The position numbers were made by a program, and so were the translations under genes. A stretch of 64,000 nucleotides of DNA from Bosea sp. 685 (lineage in GTDB: Bacteria > Pseudomonadota > Alphaproteobacteria > Rhizobiales > Beijerinckiaceae): positions 5,270,001 to 5,334,000 of the forward strand of contig NZ_CP134779.1 of assembly GCF_031884435.1 (NCBI RefSeq), read 5' to 3'. Positions 8,082-15,786 of this stretch are shown here, piece by piece (the first letter of the stretch is position 1; each line of letters starts with the position of its first letter). The notes under the pieces were generated by a model. The model had not been told where the DNA came from and did no database searches. It worked only from the letters and a program-made list of their open reading frames with translations.

Positions 8082-9119
8082 CTATGATGCCAGCCGGGCC
8101 ACTGCTCCCGGAGTGAAGAAACTCATTATTTTTTTGCGCTCCATGTAGTGTTCTATCTCGGCGGGACTGACGAATTCCTCGCGGAACCAAGGATATAGCG
8201 AGGCGTCGAAGGACTGCACGATCCAGTCGATCGTCTGCCGGATATGGCGCAGCTCGGCCGCCTGTGGGTGGTAGGCGAGCCAGATGTCCCGCCGCAGGAC
8301 GAAGTCCTTTGCGACATGGACGAGCCCGCTCGAGACGATGGGCGCATAGGTCGGCAGGGCCGTCACGCCCCAGCCGCTCAGCGCCGCCACGAACTGGGCA
8401 GAGCTGATATTGACCCGCATATTGACGAAGCGGCGCTTGTCCTCGCGGGTCATTTCCTCCTCGACCCTCTCGCTCCTGATCTGCGGAGCCTCGATCTCGA
8501 CGAAGTGGTAGTCGGCGATGTCAGCCTTGGTGGCGGGTGCCCCGTATTCGTCGACATAGCTCTGCGCGGCATAGAGAACGACGTGGAGATAGCCGATCCT
8601 CCGGACGATCAGATTGGGATCCGTCGGCTTGTCCAACTGGATCGCCAGATCGACCTCCAGCTCCGAGATGTTCGGCGCCGTCATCGAGCACTTCATATCG
8701 AACTGGATGTCGGGATGGGCCCGACGCAGGTTGCCGAACATCGGCGTCAGCCAGAAGGCGCCGAGGCCCTCGGTGATGCCGACGCGCGCAGTCGGCTTCA
8801 GGTCCCGCCTGCCCCGCATCGAGAGCGCGCCGAAGACCTTGGCCTGCTTCTGGATTTCCTCCGCCGCCGCAATCAGGCGCTCACCGGTCTTGGTCAGCGA
8901 TACGCCAGCGGCCGAACGGTGAAACAGGACCGCGCCGGTCTGCGCTTCGAGGTCCATGATTCGGCTGCGGAGAGCCTTCGCGGAGTGCCCGGTCGCCGCA
9001 GCAACAGCGCGAATGCTGCCGAGCCGCGCGAGCTTTAGAAAGATTCGGATGTCGTCCCAATTGAAATTCACCTCGTTCCCGCCCGTGGGGTGAGAACTTT
9101 TGGAAGCCACGTGCCTCAT
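8082..9119 (-). CDS. LysR-family transcriptional regulator
   Basis: This 345-residue protein has the LysR winged HTH at about residues 19-78 (FNWDDIRIFLKLARLGSIRA, then AVAAATGHSAKALRSRI) and a two-lobed effector domain after residue 105. It belongs to the ArgP/CbbR-like group with the KTGERLIAAAEEI linker helix. It is divergent from the double-GNAT gene with an 85-bp gap holding an inverted repeat, so control of that gene and of itself is likely. A GTG at 9071 (just before NFNWDD) is an alternative start that matches the usual LysR N-terminus better; the ATG at 9119 would add a 16-residue extension. Confidence 0.9.
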   Translation of the reverse strand: MRHVASKSSHPTGGNEVNFNWDDIRIFLKLARLGSIRAVAAATGHSAKALRSRIMDLEAQTGAVLFHRSAAGVSLTKTGERLIAAAEEIQKQAKVFGALSMRGRRDLKPTARVGITEGLGAFWLTPMFGNLRRAHPDIQFDMKCSMTAPNISELEVDLAIQLDKPTDPNLIVRRIGYLHVVLYAAQSYVDEYGAPATKADIADYHFVEIEAPQIRSERVEEEMTREDKRRFVNMRVNISSAQFVAALSGWGVTALPTYAPIVSSGLVHVAKDFVLRRDIWLAYHPQAAELRHIRQTIDWIVQSFDASLYPWFREEFVSPAEIEHYMERKKIMSFFTPGAVARLAS

Positions 9120-9147
9120 TTTCGACTTATCCCCGACTCCAGAGATT

Positions 9148-9164
9148 AAGGTTAACCTAACCTT
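9148..9164. promoter_or_regulatory. Inverted repeat between LysR and double-GNAT genes, candidate LysR operator
   Basis: AAGGTTA (9148-9154) and TAACCTT (9158-9164) form perfect 7-bp arms around ACC. The position, 40 bp before the GNAT start and 29 bp before the LysR start, is typical of the recognition site of a divergent LysR regulator. Confidence 0.5.
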
Positions 9165-9204
9165 GTTGCGTACCTAGTTCCTCGTACCCAGAAGGATTTG
9201 CGTC

Positions 9205-10590
9205 ATGGGATTCCACTATTCGCTGAAGGAGCATTTCAATATTGCGCAAACTCAGCGCAATTTCCGCACGCTCGACTACACGAAATACGGGCGCGGATAC
9301 ACAACGTTCAGCCCGACAAAGGGAATCATCGACTATTCAATGAGAATGGCAAGCGCCGATATACCCGGCCTGTCAACTCTCGAGCGGGTTATGAACGTGT
9401 TTCAGCATAATCCCGATACAATTTCGGCGTTCTCGCGCGGTTGGTCTGATGATCCCAAGGCCACGCCGATCGGCATCCTGGCGCATCTCCCGCTGAATCA
9501 GGCCGGCGCGCGTGCGCTCTTCACCGGCGTACTGGACACCGCCAACCCCGATCTGAAGTTCATCTGCCGGCCCAGCGAACGCGCCGCCGTGCTCTACTTC
9601 TGGTTCATCTACCTCCCGGAGGGCCAGGGCGGCGGCATCTCGCTCGTGATGGAGCGCATGACCAGCGACAAGAATCGGGGCCTGCCGATCTTCTGCAAGC
9701 CAGCGAACAGCAAGGCGCAGACCTTCTTCGAGAAGATGGGCTTCGTCATGGGCGCGGCCTATGAGGGCCTGAAATCCTACCAGCTGATGAGCTGCGCCCT
9801 GCCCGACCCGGTGGCCGGCCGCAAGCCCTATGACAACTTCATCCCCGGCCTGAACGCCGGCACGAAGAAGACCTCCGTCACCGTCGTGCACTCCGCCGAC
9901 GACCTCCTCAAATGCATCGCGATTCGCGGGGCCGCCTATGTCGAGGACCGGAGCATTCCCTATGCCGAGGATGTCGACGGCAACGACTACACGGCGACAC
10001 ATCTGCTCGGCTATGTCGGCGACGAGCCCGCCGGCTGCATCCGGCTGCGCTACTGGGCCGATTTCATCAAGATCGAACGGCTCGCGGTGCTGCCGCGCTG
10101 CCGGGGCGGTCTGGCGCTCGATCTCGTGCGGGCGGCGCTCGCCTTCGGCCAGGACAAGGGCTATCGGCGCTTCTACGGGCAGGCCGCCTTCCCGGTCTCG
10201 AAGATCTGGGAGCGCTTCGGCTTCAAGCGCCGCCCCGGCGCCGGCCTCTCCTATCTGACCGACGAGGTCTATTACGAGATGGATCTCGTCACCGAGCCGT
10301 CAGACTGGCGGCTTACGCCGGATTCCGGCGCCGCGGTGCTCGTCCGGCCGGAAGGCCAATGGGACCGTCCCGGCCCGCTGGAAGCCAATGCGGAGCCTCA
10401 AGACCTCCCTGACAAATCCCTCGGCTCCGGCGAATGGATCCCGGGTGTGAGCCCGACCACGCTCTATCCCGACAGGGATATCCCTGGCTGCGTCAACCCT
10501 TTCTACGGGGAGTCCCCGAACTGCGGGAAGGACTCCTGGCCACCTCTGATCTACGGACGACTACAAGGAGTGAATGATGGCGCCGACTGA
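9205..10590 (+). CDS. Large protein with two GNAT-like acyltransferase domains and a proline-rich tail
   Basis: The 461-residue product appears to carry two GNAT folds. The N-terminal one (about 75-190) includes ISLVMERMTSDKNRGLPIFC and a FFEKMGF motif typical of the GNAT C-terminal strand. The second (about 225-350) has YVEDRSIPYAEDVDGNDYTA, the KIERLAVLPRCRGGLALDLV acetyl-CoA-binding block and WERFGFKRR. The last 90 residues are Pro/Gly-rich with two cysteines and read as a disordered tail. The start has GAAGGA nine bases upstream. It overlaps a 71-codon gene by 14 bp and is divergent from a LysR gene. Acyl transfer to a small molecule or to the partner peptide is possible; the acceptor is not known. 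Confidence 0.8.
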   Translation: MGFHYSLKEHFNIAQTQRNFRTLDYTKYGRGYTTFSPTKGIIDYSMRMASADIPGLSTLERVMNVFQHNPDTISAFSRGWSDDPKATPIGILAHLPLNQAGARALFTGVLDTANPDLKFICRPSERAAVLYFWFIYLPEGQGGGISLVMERMTSDKNRGLPIFCKPANSKAQTFFEKMGFVMGAAYEGLKSYQLMSCALPDPVAGRKPYDNFIPGLNAGTKKTSVTVVHSADDLLKCIAIRGAAYVEDRSIPYAEDVDGNDYTATHLLGYVGDEPAGCIRLRYWADFIKIERLAVLPRCRGGLALDLVRAALAFGQDKGYRRFYGQAAFPVSKIWERFGFKRRPGAGLSYLTDEVYYEMDLVTEPSDWRLTPDSGAAVLVRPEGQWDRPGPLEANAEPQDLPDKSLGSGEWIPGVSPTTLYPDRDIPGCVNPFYGESPNCGKDSWPPLIYGRLQGVNDGAD

Positions 10591-10792
10591 CATCACGCTG
10601 CCGACAGCGATCTCCGAAGCCGACATCGATGCGATGATCGGGATGACCGAATATCTGATCGAGGAAGCCGTCAAGGTGAGCGCGGTTGCAACCGCCCTGC
10701 TGGGCTTGGCGAAGGGGGAGCTGCTTGCAAGCAAGATGATCCTGAGAGGCGAGGTCGCCTCTCTGAACGGACGTGCGGCCAAGTTGATGTGA
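10577..10792 (+). CDS. Small helical protein translationally coupled to the double-GNAT gene
   Basis: A 71-residue frame that starts inside the end of the GNAT gene. AAGGAG at 10565-10570 lies six bases before the ATG at 10577, and an ATG at 10574 is too close to it. The sequence is largely helical: ISEADIDAMIGMTEYLIEEA, then VSAVATALLGLAKGELLA and a basic end. It has no signal peptide. A rho-independent terminator follows immediately, so the two genes form a complete transcription unit. The tight coupling suggests a partner, substrate or regulator of the GNAT protein. No family is recognised. Confidence 0.7.
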   Translation: MAPTDITLPTAISEADIDAMIGMTEYLIEEAVKVSAVATALLGLAKGELLASKMILRGEVASLNGRAAKLM

Positions 10793-10796
10793 CGCG

Positions 10797-10826
10797 AAAC
10801 CCGTTGCGAGATCCGCAGCGGGTTTT
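10797..10826 (+). terminator. Rho-independent terminator of the GNAT operon
   Basis: AAACCCGTTGCG (10797-10808) pairs with CGCAGCGGGTTT (10814-10825) with one G-T wobble around a 5-base loop, and the right arm ends in TTTT. It begins four bases after the small ORF stop codon. Confidence 0.85.
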
Positions 10827-10860
10827 CGCATGGCGGCGTCAGGATGGCGGCGCGTGCTCT

Positions 10861-10933
10861 GTCAAATTAATGAGAGACGGATTCAGATTTCAGATCGGAT
10901 CACTCTGTGATCCCATCTGAAATCATCCGGCTC
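10861..10933. repeat. Palindromic repeat (second family) reaching into the 3' end of the FAD oxidase gene
   Basis: GATTCAGATTTCAGAT and ATCTGAAATCATCCGG flank GGATCACTCTGTGATCC, giving a long dyad. A near-identical copy lies at about 60203-60272. Here the element supplies the stop codon and the last ~13 codons of the minus-strand oxidase gene. Confidence 0.75.
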
Positions 10934-12340
10934 CAGGACCGCGCCAGGGTTCAGGATGCCGAGCGGATCGAAGGCGTTCTTGATCCCGGCCATGAGTTCG
11001 AGCGCCTCGGGCTGGGCGGCCCGGCGCAATGCGCCGACAAGGGAACGGCCGACGCCATGCTCGGCCGTGATGCTGCCGCCGAACTGGCTGACGATCTCGA
11101 AGATGCAGGCGTTCACGCTCGCGGCCAGCGCCGCGAAGGCCGCCTCATCCTGGAACCCGCCCTTCCCGAACAGCAGAATGACGTGGATGTTGCCGTCACC
11201 GAGATGGCCGACGAAGAGGGGCTGCGCAGTCGGGAAGCGCTCCGCCGAAGCACTCTGCACCGCTGCGATGAAGCGGGGAACATCGGCAGTCGCGACGCTG
11301 GTGTCATGCGACACGCTCGGGCCGGCGCGCTTATTGGCTTCCGAGACGGCGAAACGCAGATGCCAGAGCGCCTTGGCCTGGGCGCCGCTCTGCGCGACGA
11401 CCGCATCGCTCAACACGCCGGCATCGAAGGCGAGCGCCAGAGCGCGCGTCAGGACCTGCTCCATGGCGGCCTCGGGCGTGCTATCGGCGATCTTGATGAA
11501 GACATACCAGGGGTGGCGGTCGCGGAACGGGAGCGCCGCCCCGCTGAGGAGATCGAGCGTCAGGCCCATCTCGGCGTCGCATATCAGTTCAAAACTCGAG
11601 ATCCGCTCGCCGGCAACCTCGCGCAGCATGGCAAGCAGCCTGATCGCGGCCGTCGGATCCGGGATTGCGCAGAGCGCGGTCGCGCTCGCCCTCGGTCGGG
11701 CGAAAAGCCTGAACGACGCCGCGGTGATGACGGCCAGGGTGCCTTCCGAGCCGATCAGCAGATCGTGCAGCGCATAGCCGGCATTGTCCTTGCGCAGCGG
11801 CTTCAGGCCGTGGATCACGGCACCGTCGGCGCGCACATATTCGAGACCGAGCACGAGGTCGCGCACCGTGCCGTAGCGGATCACATTGATCCCGCCGGCA
11901 TTGGTCGCAACGATGCCGCCGACCTGGCAGGAGCCCTCGCTGCCCAGGCTCAGGGGAAACAGCCGGTTGGCCTTGGCCGCCTCCTGCTGAAGCTGCGCCA
12001 GCACACAGCCCGCCTCCGCAGTCACGCTGTCGCCCTCCGCATCGACCGAGCGGATGCGGTTGAGGCGGCCCAGCGAGAGCACGGCGCAACGGCCGCTCTC
12101 ATCGGGCGTGGCACCGCCGGACAGGCCGGTATTGCCGCCTTGCGGCACGATCGGCGTGCGCGTCACTGTCGCCCAGCGCAGGATCGTCGAGACATCCGCG
12201 ACGGAGCGCGGGCGCAGCACGGCCAGGGCGCGGCCATGCCTGCGTCCGCGCCAGTCACTGAGGAACGGCACCATCTCCTCGGGCGCGGCCAGCACGCAGG
12301 ACGGGTCGAGCCTCCCGGCGAGCTCAGCAAGCGGGGACAT
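10883..12340 (-). CDS. FAD-linked 2-hydroxyacid dehydrogenase (GlcD / D-lactate / D-2-hydroxyglutarate type)
   Basis: The 485-residue protein has the PCMH FAD-binding domain in its first half (PIVPQGGNTGLSGGATP, then GSCQVGGIVATNAGG) and the FAD-oxidase C-terminal domain with HLGDGNIHVILLF and ITAEHGVGRS, which carry the metal- and substrate-side histidines. Such enzymes oxidise D-2-hydroxyacids to 2-keto acids and pass electrons to the respiratory chain. The start at 12340 is four bases after the SDR stop, which supports it over a start at 12451. In the sugar-acid operon it could oxidise a D-lactate, glycolate or glycerate released by the aldolase; that is an inference. The last 13 residues are encoded by a palindromic repeat. 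Confidence 0.92.
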   Translation of the reverse strand: MSPLAELAGRLDPSCVLAAPEEMVPFLSDWRGRRHGRALAVLRPRSVADVSTILRWATVTRTPIVPQGGNTGLSGGATPDESGRCAVLSLGRLNRIRSVDAEGDSVTAEAGCVLAQLQQEAAKANRLFPLSLGSEGSCQVGGIVATNAGGINVIRYGTVRDLVLGLEYVRADGAVIHGLKPLRKDNAGYALHDLLIGSEGTLAVITAASFRLFARPRASATALCAIPDPTAAIRLLAMLREVAGERISSFELICDAEMGLTLDLLSGAALPFRDRHPWYVFIKIADSTPEAAMEQVLTRALALAFDAGVLSDAVVAQSGAQAKALWHLRFAVSEANKRAGPSVSHDTSVATADVPRFIAAVQSASAERFPTAQPLFVGHLGDGNIHVILLFGKGGFQDEAAFAALAASVNACIFEIVSQFGGSITAEHGVGRSLVGALRRAAQPEALELMAGIKNAFDPLGILNPGAVLEPDDFRWDHRVIRSEI

Positions 12341-12344
12341 CGCG

Positions 12345-13109
12345 TCAGACCGTACCGGCATCGACGATGAAGTTCTGGCCGGTGCACATGCGCGCGGCGT
12401 CCGATGCGAGGAAGAGAACCATCGCCGCGATATCCTCCGGCAGGATCTCACCCTTGATCGCCTGGGCCTGCTGGGCGGCCTCCCATTTTTCCGGCGTGAC
12501 CCAATGCCTGCGCTGGCGCTCGGTCATCACCCAGCCGGGCGTGACGCAATTGACCCGGATTCCGTCCGGCCCCAGCGCCCGCGCCAGCGAGCGGGTGAAG
12601 CCGAGCACCGCTGATTTCGCAGTCGTGTAAGCGATCATGTGGGGAGATCCCTTCATCCACGAGGTCGAGCTCAGATTGATCAGCGCGCCGCCGCCAAGCG
12701 CGCGCATATCGGGGGCAAGCGCCTGGGCGACGAACATCATCGGGCGCAGATTCACCGCGAAACGGTCATCCCAATAGTCTGATGTCACGGTCTCGAAGGC
12801 GTGACGCTCGTCATGGCCGGCATTGTTGACGCCAATCGAGAAAGGGCCGCAGACCTCGCGCGCCGCCGTGATCGCGGCTTGCGTCGCGGCGATGTCGCGC
12901 AGATCGACGGGCTGGAACGAGACGGTTCCGCCAGCCTCAGCCAATTCCGCTGCCAGAGCTTCGCCGCGCTCGCGATCCAGATCGAGAAAGGCGACCCTGG
13001 CCTTCTGGCGAATAAGCGCCGCGACGATCGCCCGGCCGATCCCGTCTGCCCCGCCGGTGACGAGCGCGGCGCGGCCGGCGAGATCGGGATAGATCGCCTG
13101 CGCGCTCAT
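12345..13109 (-). CDS. SDR-family NAD(P)-dependent sugar/alcohol dehydrogenase
   Basis: A 254-residue classical short-chain dehydrogenase. The cofactor motif is VTGGADGIG (residues 17-25), NNAG follows near residue 96, and the active-site Tyr and Lys are in YTTAK with the catalytic Ser in LSSTSW. The ATG at 13109 overlaps the stop of the upstream fusion gene in an ATGA arrangement (13106-13109). The C-terminal MCTGQNFIVDAGTV is typical of the GdhI/FabG-like group. In this operon a first-step sugar or aldose dehydrogenase is the likely role, feeding the SMP-30 lactonase domain encoded just upstream. Confidence 0.93.
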   Translation of the reverse strand: MSAQAIYPDLAGRAALVTGGADGIGRAIVAALIRQKARVAFLDLDRERGEALAAELAEAGGTVSFQPVDLRDIAATQAAITAAREVCGPFSIGVNNAGHDERHAFETVTSDYWDDRFAVNLRPMMFVAQALAPDMRALGGGALINLSSTSWMKGSPHMIAYTTAKSAVLGFTRSLARALGPDGIRVNCVTPGWVMTERQRRHWVTPEKWEAAQQAQAIKGEILPEDIAAMVLFLASDAARMCTGQNFIVDAGTV

Positions 13110-14854
13110 GCTGCGAATTCCGAGGCCGGCAGGCCGGCAACATCGACCGGCAACGTGAACAGGCCGCCGGAGAACGGCGCCTCCGCCAGGATGCGCGACG
13201 GCAAGCGGACGCGGGCGCTGGTGATGAACAGCGTCTTCAGATCGTCGCCGCCAAAGGCGATGCTGGTCGGGCGCGGGATCGGCAGGCGGACCTCGCGCGC
13301 CAGCGCACCATTCGGCGCGTAGCGGTGCAGGCACCAGCCGTCCCAGACCGCGCACCAGACAAAGCCTTCGCTGTCGACGGCAAGCCCATCGGGGCGGCCG
13401 ATGGTGGCATCGATCTCGGCGAAGATACGGCGTCGCGCGAGCCCGCCCGTCTCCATCTCGAAATCATAGGCATAGATGCGGCCCGGCGCGGAATCGGCGA
13501 AATAGAAGGTCCGCCCGTCCGGGCTCCAGTCGAGGCCGTTGGCGACGGTCAGGCCGCTTTCCCGGCGCTCCCAGCTGAGATCCGGCGCGATCGCATAAAG
13601 CGAACCGCTGGTACGGCTGGCGTCGAGCCGCATCGTTCCGGCCCAGAGCCGGCCTCGCCGGTCACATTTGCCGTCGTTGAAACGGTTGTCGGGAATCTCG
13701 GCCTCCGGATCGACCAAGGGGCTCAGCGTGCCGCTGGCGAAATCGAAAGCCTCGAGCCCGTCCTGCGTCAAGGCGGCCAAGCCGCCGCCTCGGCGCTCAA
13801 CTACCGCGCTGACCAGGCGCGGCAGCATGACCTCCTCATTGGCCCGCGTCGCGGGGTCGAAGCGGTTGACCGAGGGGGCGAGGATATCGACCCAGTAGAG
13901 CCGCTTCTCCCGCGCCGACCAGACCGGGCCTTCCGCCAGATGCGCGCCCCAGGGCAGCACGCATTCGACCTGGGGATCGGTGGCGCGGCTAGACCGCGTG
14001 CTCGGCGTGATGTTCATCGGCGTGGCGCCGACATTGCCGGAGATCTGCCGGCCGGCGGCCATCAGGTCGCGCCCGGTGACGTGGAGGCGCTCGCTGGTCA
14101 GGCGCGAACTCGGCCCGAATACGCCGATTGCCGCGACCGCACGGCCGGTATGGTCGAAGATCGGCGCGGCGACCGAGGAGACGCCCGCGACATGCTCCTC
14201 GAGCGAGACCGCATAGCCGCGCGCCCGCGTCAGAGCCAGATCGGCAAGCAGCGCGTCCTCCTGCGTGAAGCTAGCGTCGGTGAAGCGCTCGAGCCTGATC
14301 CGGTCGAAGATGGCGCGCTGCTCATGCGGCTGGGCGAAGGCGAGCAGGGCCTTGCCGCCGGCCGTGCAATGCAGCGGCGCGCGACGACCGATCTCGATGC
14401 GGAAGCCATAGGCGCCGCCGCGGCTGCGCTGGTCGATATAGAGCGCCTCGTCATTGTCGATTGCGCAGAGCGCCGCCGTCTCGCGGGTCTCGTCGGCGAG
14501 GCGTTCGAGCACGGGAGCAGCCGCGCCGCGCAGATCGAAGGATTCCCAGACGCGGTGCGCCAGTTCGAACAGCCGGTGCCCGAGCCGATAGCTGTTGTCG
14601 CTGTCCTCCTGGCGGATGAGCCGGAACAGCACCAGCGTGTTGAGCAGGCGCGCGAGCGTGCCCTTGGGCAGGCCGGTCGCAGCCTGAAGGTCCTTGAAGC
14701 GCGGCGGCGAAGGCGCCTCCCCGATCACGTCGAGCAGATAGAGGCCCTTGGCCAGGGCCGCCGCGCCGATCGGAACGTCGCGCTCGTCCGGTTTCAGGAC
14801 GTGCGCTTCGCCCGCACTTGTGCCGCCTCTGCGATCATGCGGTCGAACGTCCAT
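13106..14854 (-). CDS. Fusion of an IclR-type regulator with an SMP-30/gluconolactonase domain
   Basis: A single uninterrupted 582-codon frame encodes two full domains. Residues ~30-100 form the IclR winged HTH (FKDLQAATGLPKGTLARLLN), and ~105-275 the IclR effector domain with the LHCTAGGKALLA signature. Residues ~295-570 form an SMP-30 beta-propeller with EGPVW, the metal-site NDGKCDRRGRLWAGTM and NGLDWSPDG blocks. SMP-30 enzymes open sugar lactones to sugar acids. The protein could therefore sense a sugar acid and also make one. The start is uncertain: the ATG at 14854 overlaps the epimerase gene by 61 bp, while a CTG at 14797 would give a 4-bp overlap (CTGA). An internal start at the propeller near residue 279 lacks a clear ribosome site. 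Confidence 0.85.
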   Translation of the reverse strand: MDVRPHDRRGGTSAGEAHVLKPDERDVPIGAAALAKGLYLLDVIGEAPSPPRFKDLQAATGLPKGTLARLLNTLVLFRLIRQEDSDNSYRLGHRLFELAHRVWESFDLRGAAAPVLERLADETRETAALCAIDNDEALYIDQRSRGGAYGFRIEIGRRAPLHCTAGGKALLAFAQPHEQRAIFDRIRLERFTDASFTQEDALLADLALTRARGYAVSLEEHVAGVSSVAAPIFDHTGRAVAAIGVFGPSSRLTSERLHVTGRDLMAAGRQISGNVGATPMNITPSTRSSRATDPQVECVLPWGAHLAEGPVWSAREKRLYWVDILAPSVNRFDPATRANEEVMLPRLVSAVVERRGGGLAALTQDGLEAFDFASGTLSPLVDPEAEIPDNRFNDGKCDRRGRLWAGTMRLDASRTSGSLYAIAPDLSWERRESGLTVANGLDWSPDGRTFYFADSAPGRIYAYDFEMETGGLARRRIFAEIDATIGRPDGLAVDSEGFVWCAVWDGWCLHRYAPNGALAREVRLPIPRPTSIAFGGDDLKTLFITSARVRLPSRILAEAPFSGGLFTLPVDVAGLPASEFAA

Positions 14855-15786
14855 CGCGGTTCATATCCCAGTTCAGTCCGAATCCTGGCGTTCGACGTCC
14901 GATAGAAGACGCCGCTGCCCGGCAGGTCGATGGTCTTCAGTGGAAGCCCCGTCAACTCCGCCATCCCCGGCAAAGCTGCGGCAAAATCGGCGGGCTCGGT
15001 CGCGCCGAGATTATAGGTCCGGCCGGCCGCCGCCTCATGGTCGAGCGCGAGCAGGATGCCGTCCACCATGTCGCGGGTGTCGGTGATGTGCATCTGGAAG
15101 GGGCGCCCCGCCTCGTTGCACGACAAAACGAGCGCCTCGCGGCCATCATCGGCCTGCTTCAGCAAGGCGACCGCGGCCATGTTACCGAAGCCCTCCTGCT
15201 GCCGGATCTTCGGATGCAGGAAGAAGCGCGGGCCGGAGAAGACGCTGTCCGGATCGAGCAGTTCGGCCGCGTCCTGCGTATGCGAAAACCGCAGGATCGT
15301 CGCAGGCGTGCCGCTCACGCGCTCGAAGAAGCGCACGAGCTCCTCGCCCAGGAGCTTGGTCAAGCCATAGGGCGAGCGCGGCTTCAGCGGATGATCTTCG
15401 TCGAGCGGCAGATAGTCGGGGACGTTCTCAGGATAGACCTCGCCGGAGCTGGCGAAGACGAGGCGACGCGGCTTCATCCGTACGGCCTCCTCCAGCAGCA
15501 CGCGCGTGCCCTCGACATTGGCGCGGAACAGCCTGTCGCCGTCAGTCGGCAGCCAGGACATGAAGGCGCCGAGATGGAGGATGGCGTCAGCGCCGCTCAC
15601 CGCGTCCATGGCCGCGGCCCGGTCGTCGAAGCCGCCGAGCACTTCGCGATAGGCGCGGTGCTCGATGCCGGCCGGGCGCAGATCGAAGCCCGTGACCTCG
15701 CGGCCGGCATCGAGCAGGCGCCGCACCACTTTCGAGCCGACGCGGCCGGCGCTGCCGGTGACGAGGATGCGCGCCGCGGCATTCAT
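14794..15786 (-). CDS. NAD-dependent epimerase/dehydratase family protein (uronate-dehydrogenase-like)
   Basis: The 330-residue protein is an extended SDR with VTGSAGRVGS at residues 9-18 for NAD binding, LHLGAFMSW, FASSGEVYP and the catalytic YGLTK motif near residue 142. The nearest functional guesses are NAD-dependent uronate dehydrogenases or nucleotide-sugar epimerases; the lack of nucleotide-sugar operon partners and the presence of a lactonase and a dehydratase favour oxidation of a sugar or uronic acid. It overlaps the ABC ATPase gene by ATGA (15783-15786) and lies in the middle of the sugar-acid operon. Its exact substrate is unknown. Confidence 0.88.
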   Translation of the reverse strand: MNAAARILVTGSAGRVGSKVVRRLLDAGREVTGFDLRPAGIEHRAYREVLGGFDDRAAAMDAVSGADAILHLGAFMSWLPTDGDRLFRANVEGTRVLLEEAVRMKPRRLVFASSGEVYPENVPDYLPLDEDHPLKPRSPYGLTKLLGEELVRFFERVSGTPATILRFSHTQDAAELLDPDSVFSGPRFFLHPKIRQQEGFGNMAAVALLKQADDGREALVLSCNEAGRPFQMHITDTRDMVDGILLALDHEAAAGRTYNLGATEPADFAAALPGMAELTGLPLKTIDLPGSGVFYRTSNARIRTELGYEPRWTFDRMIAEAAQVRAKRTS

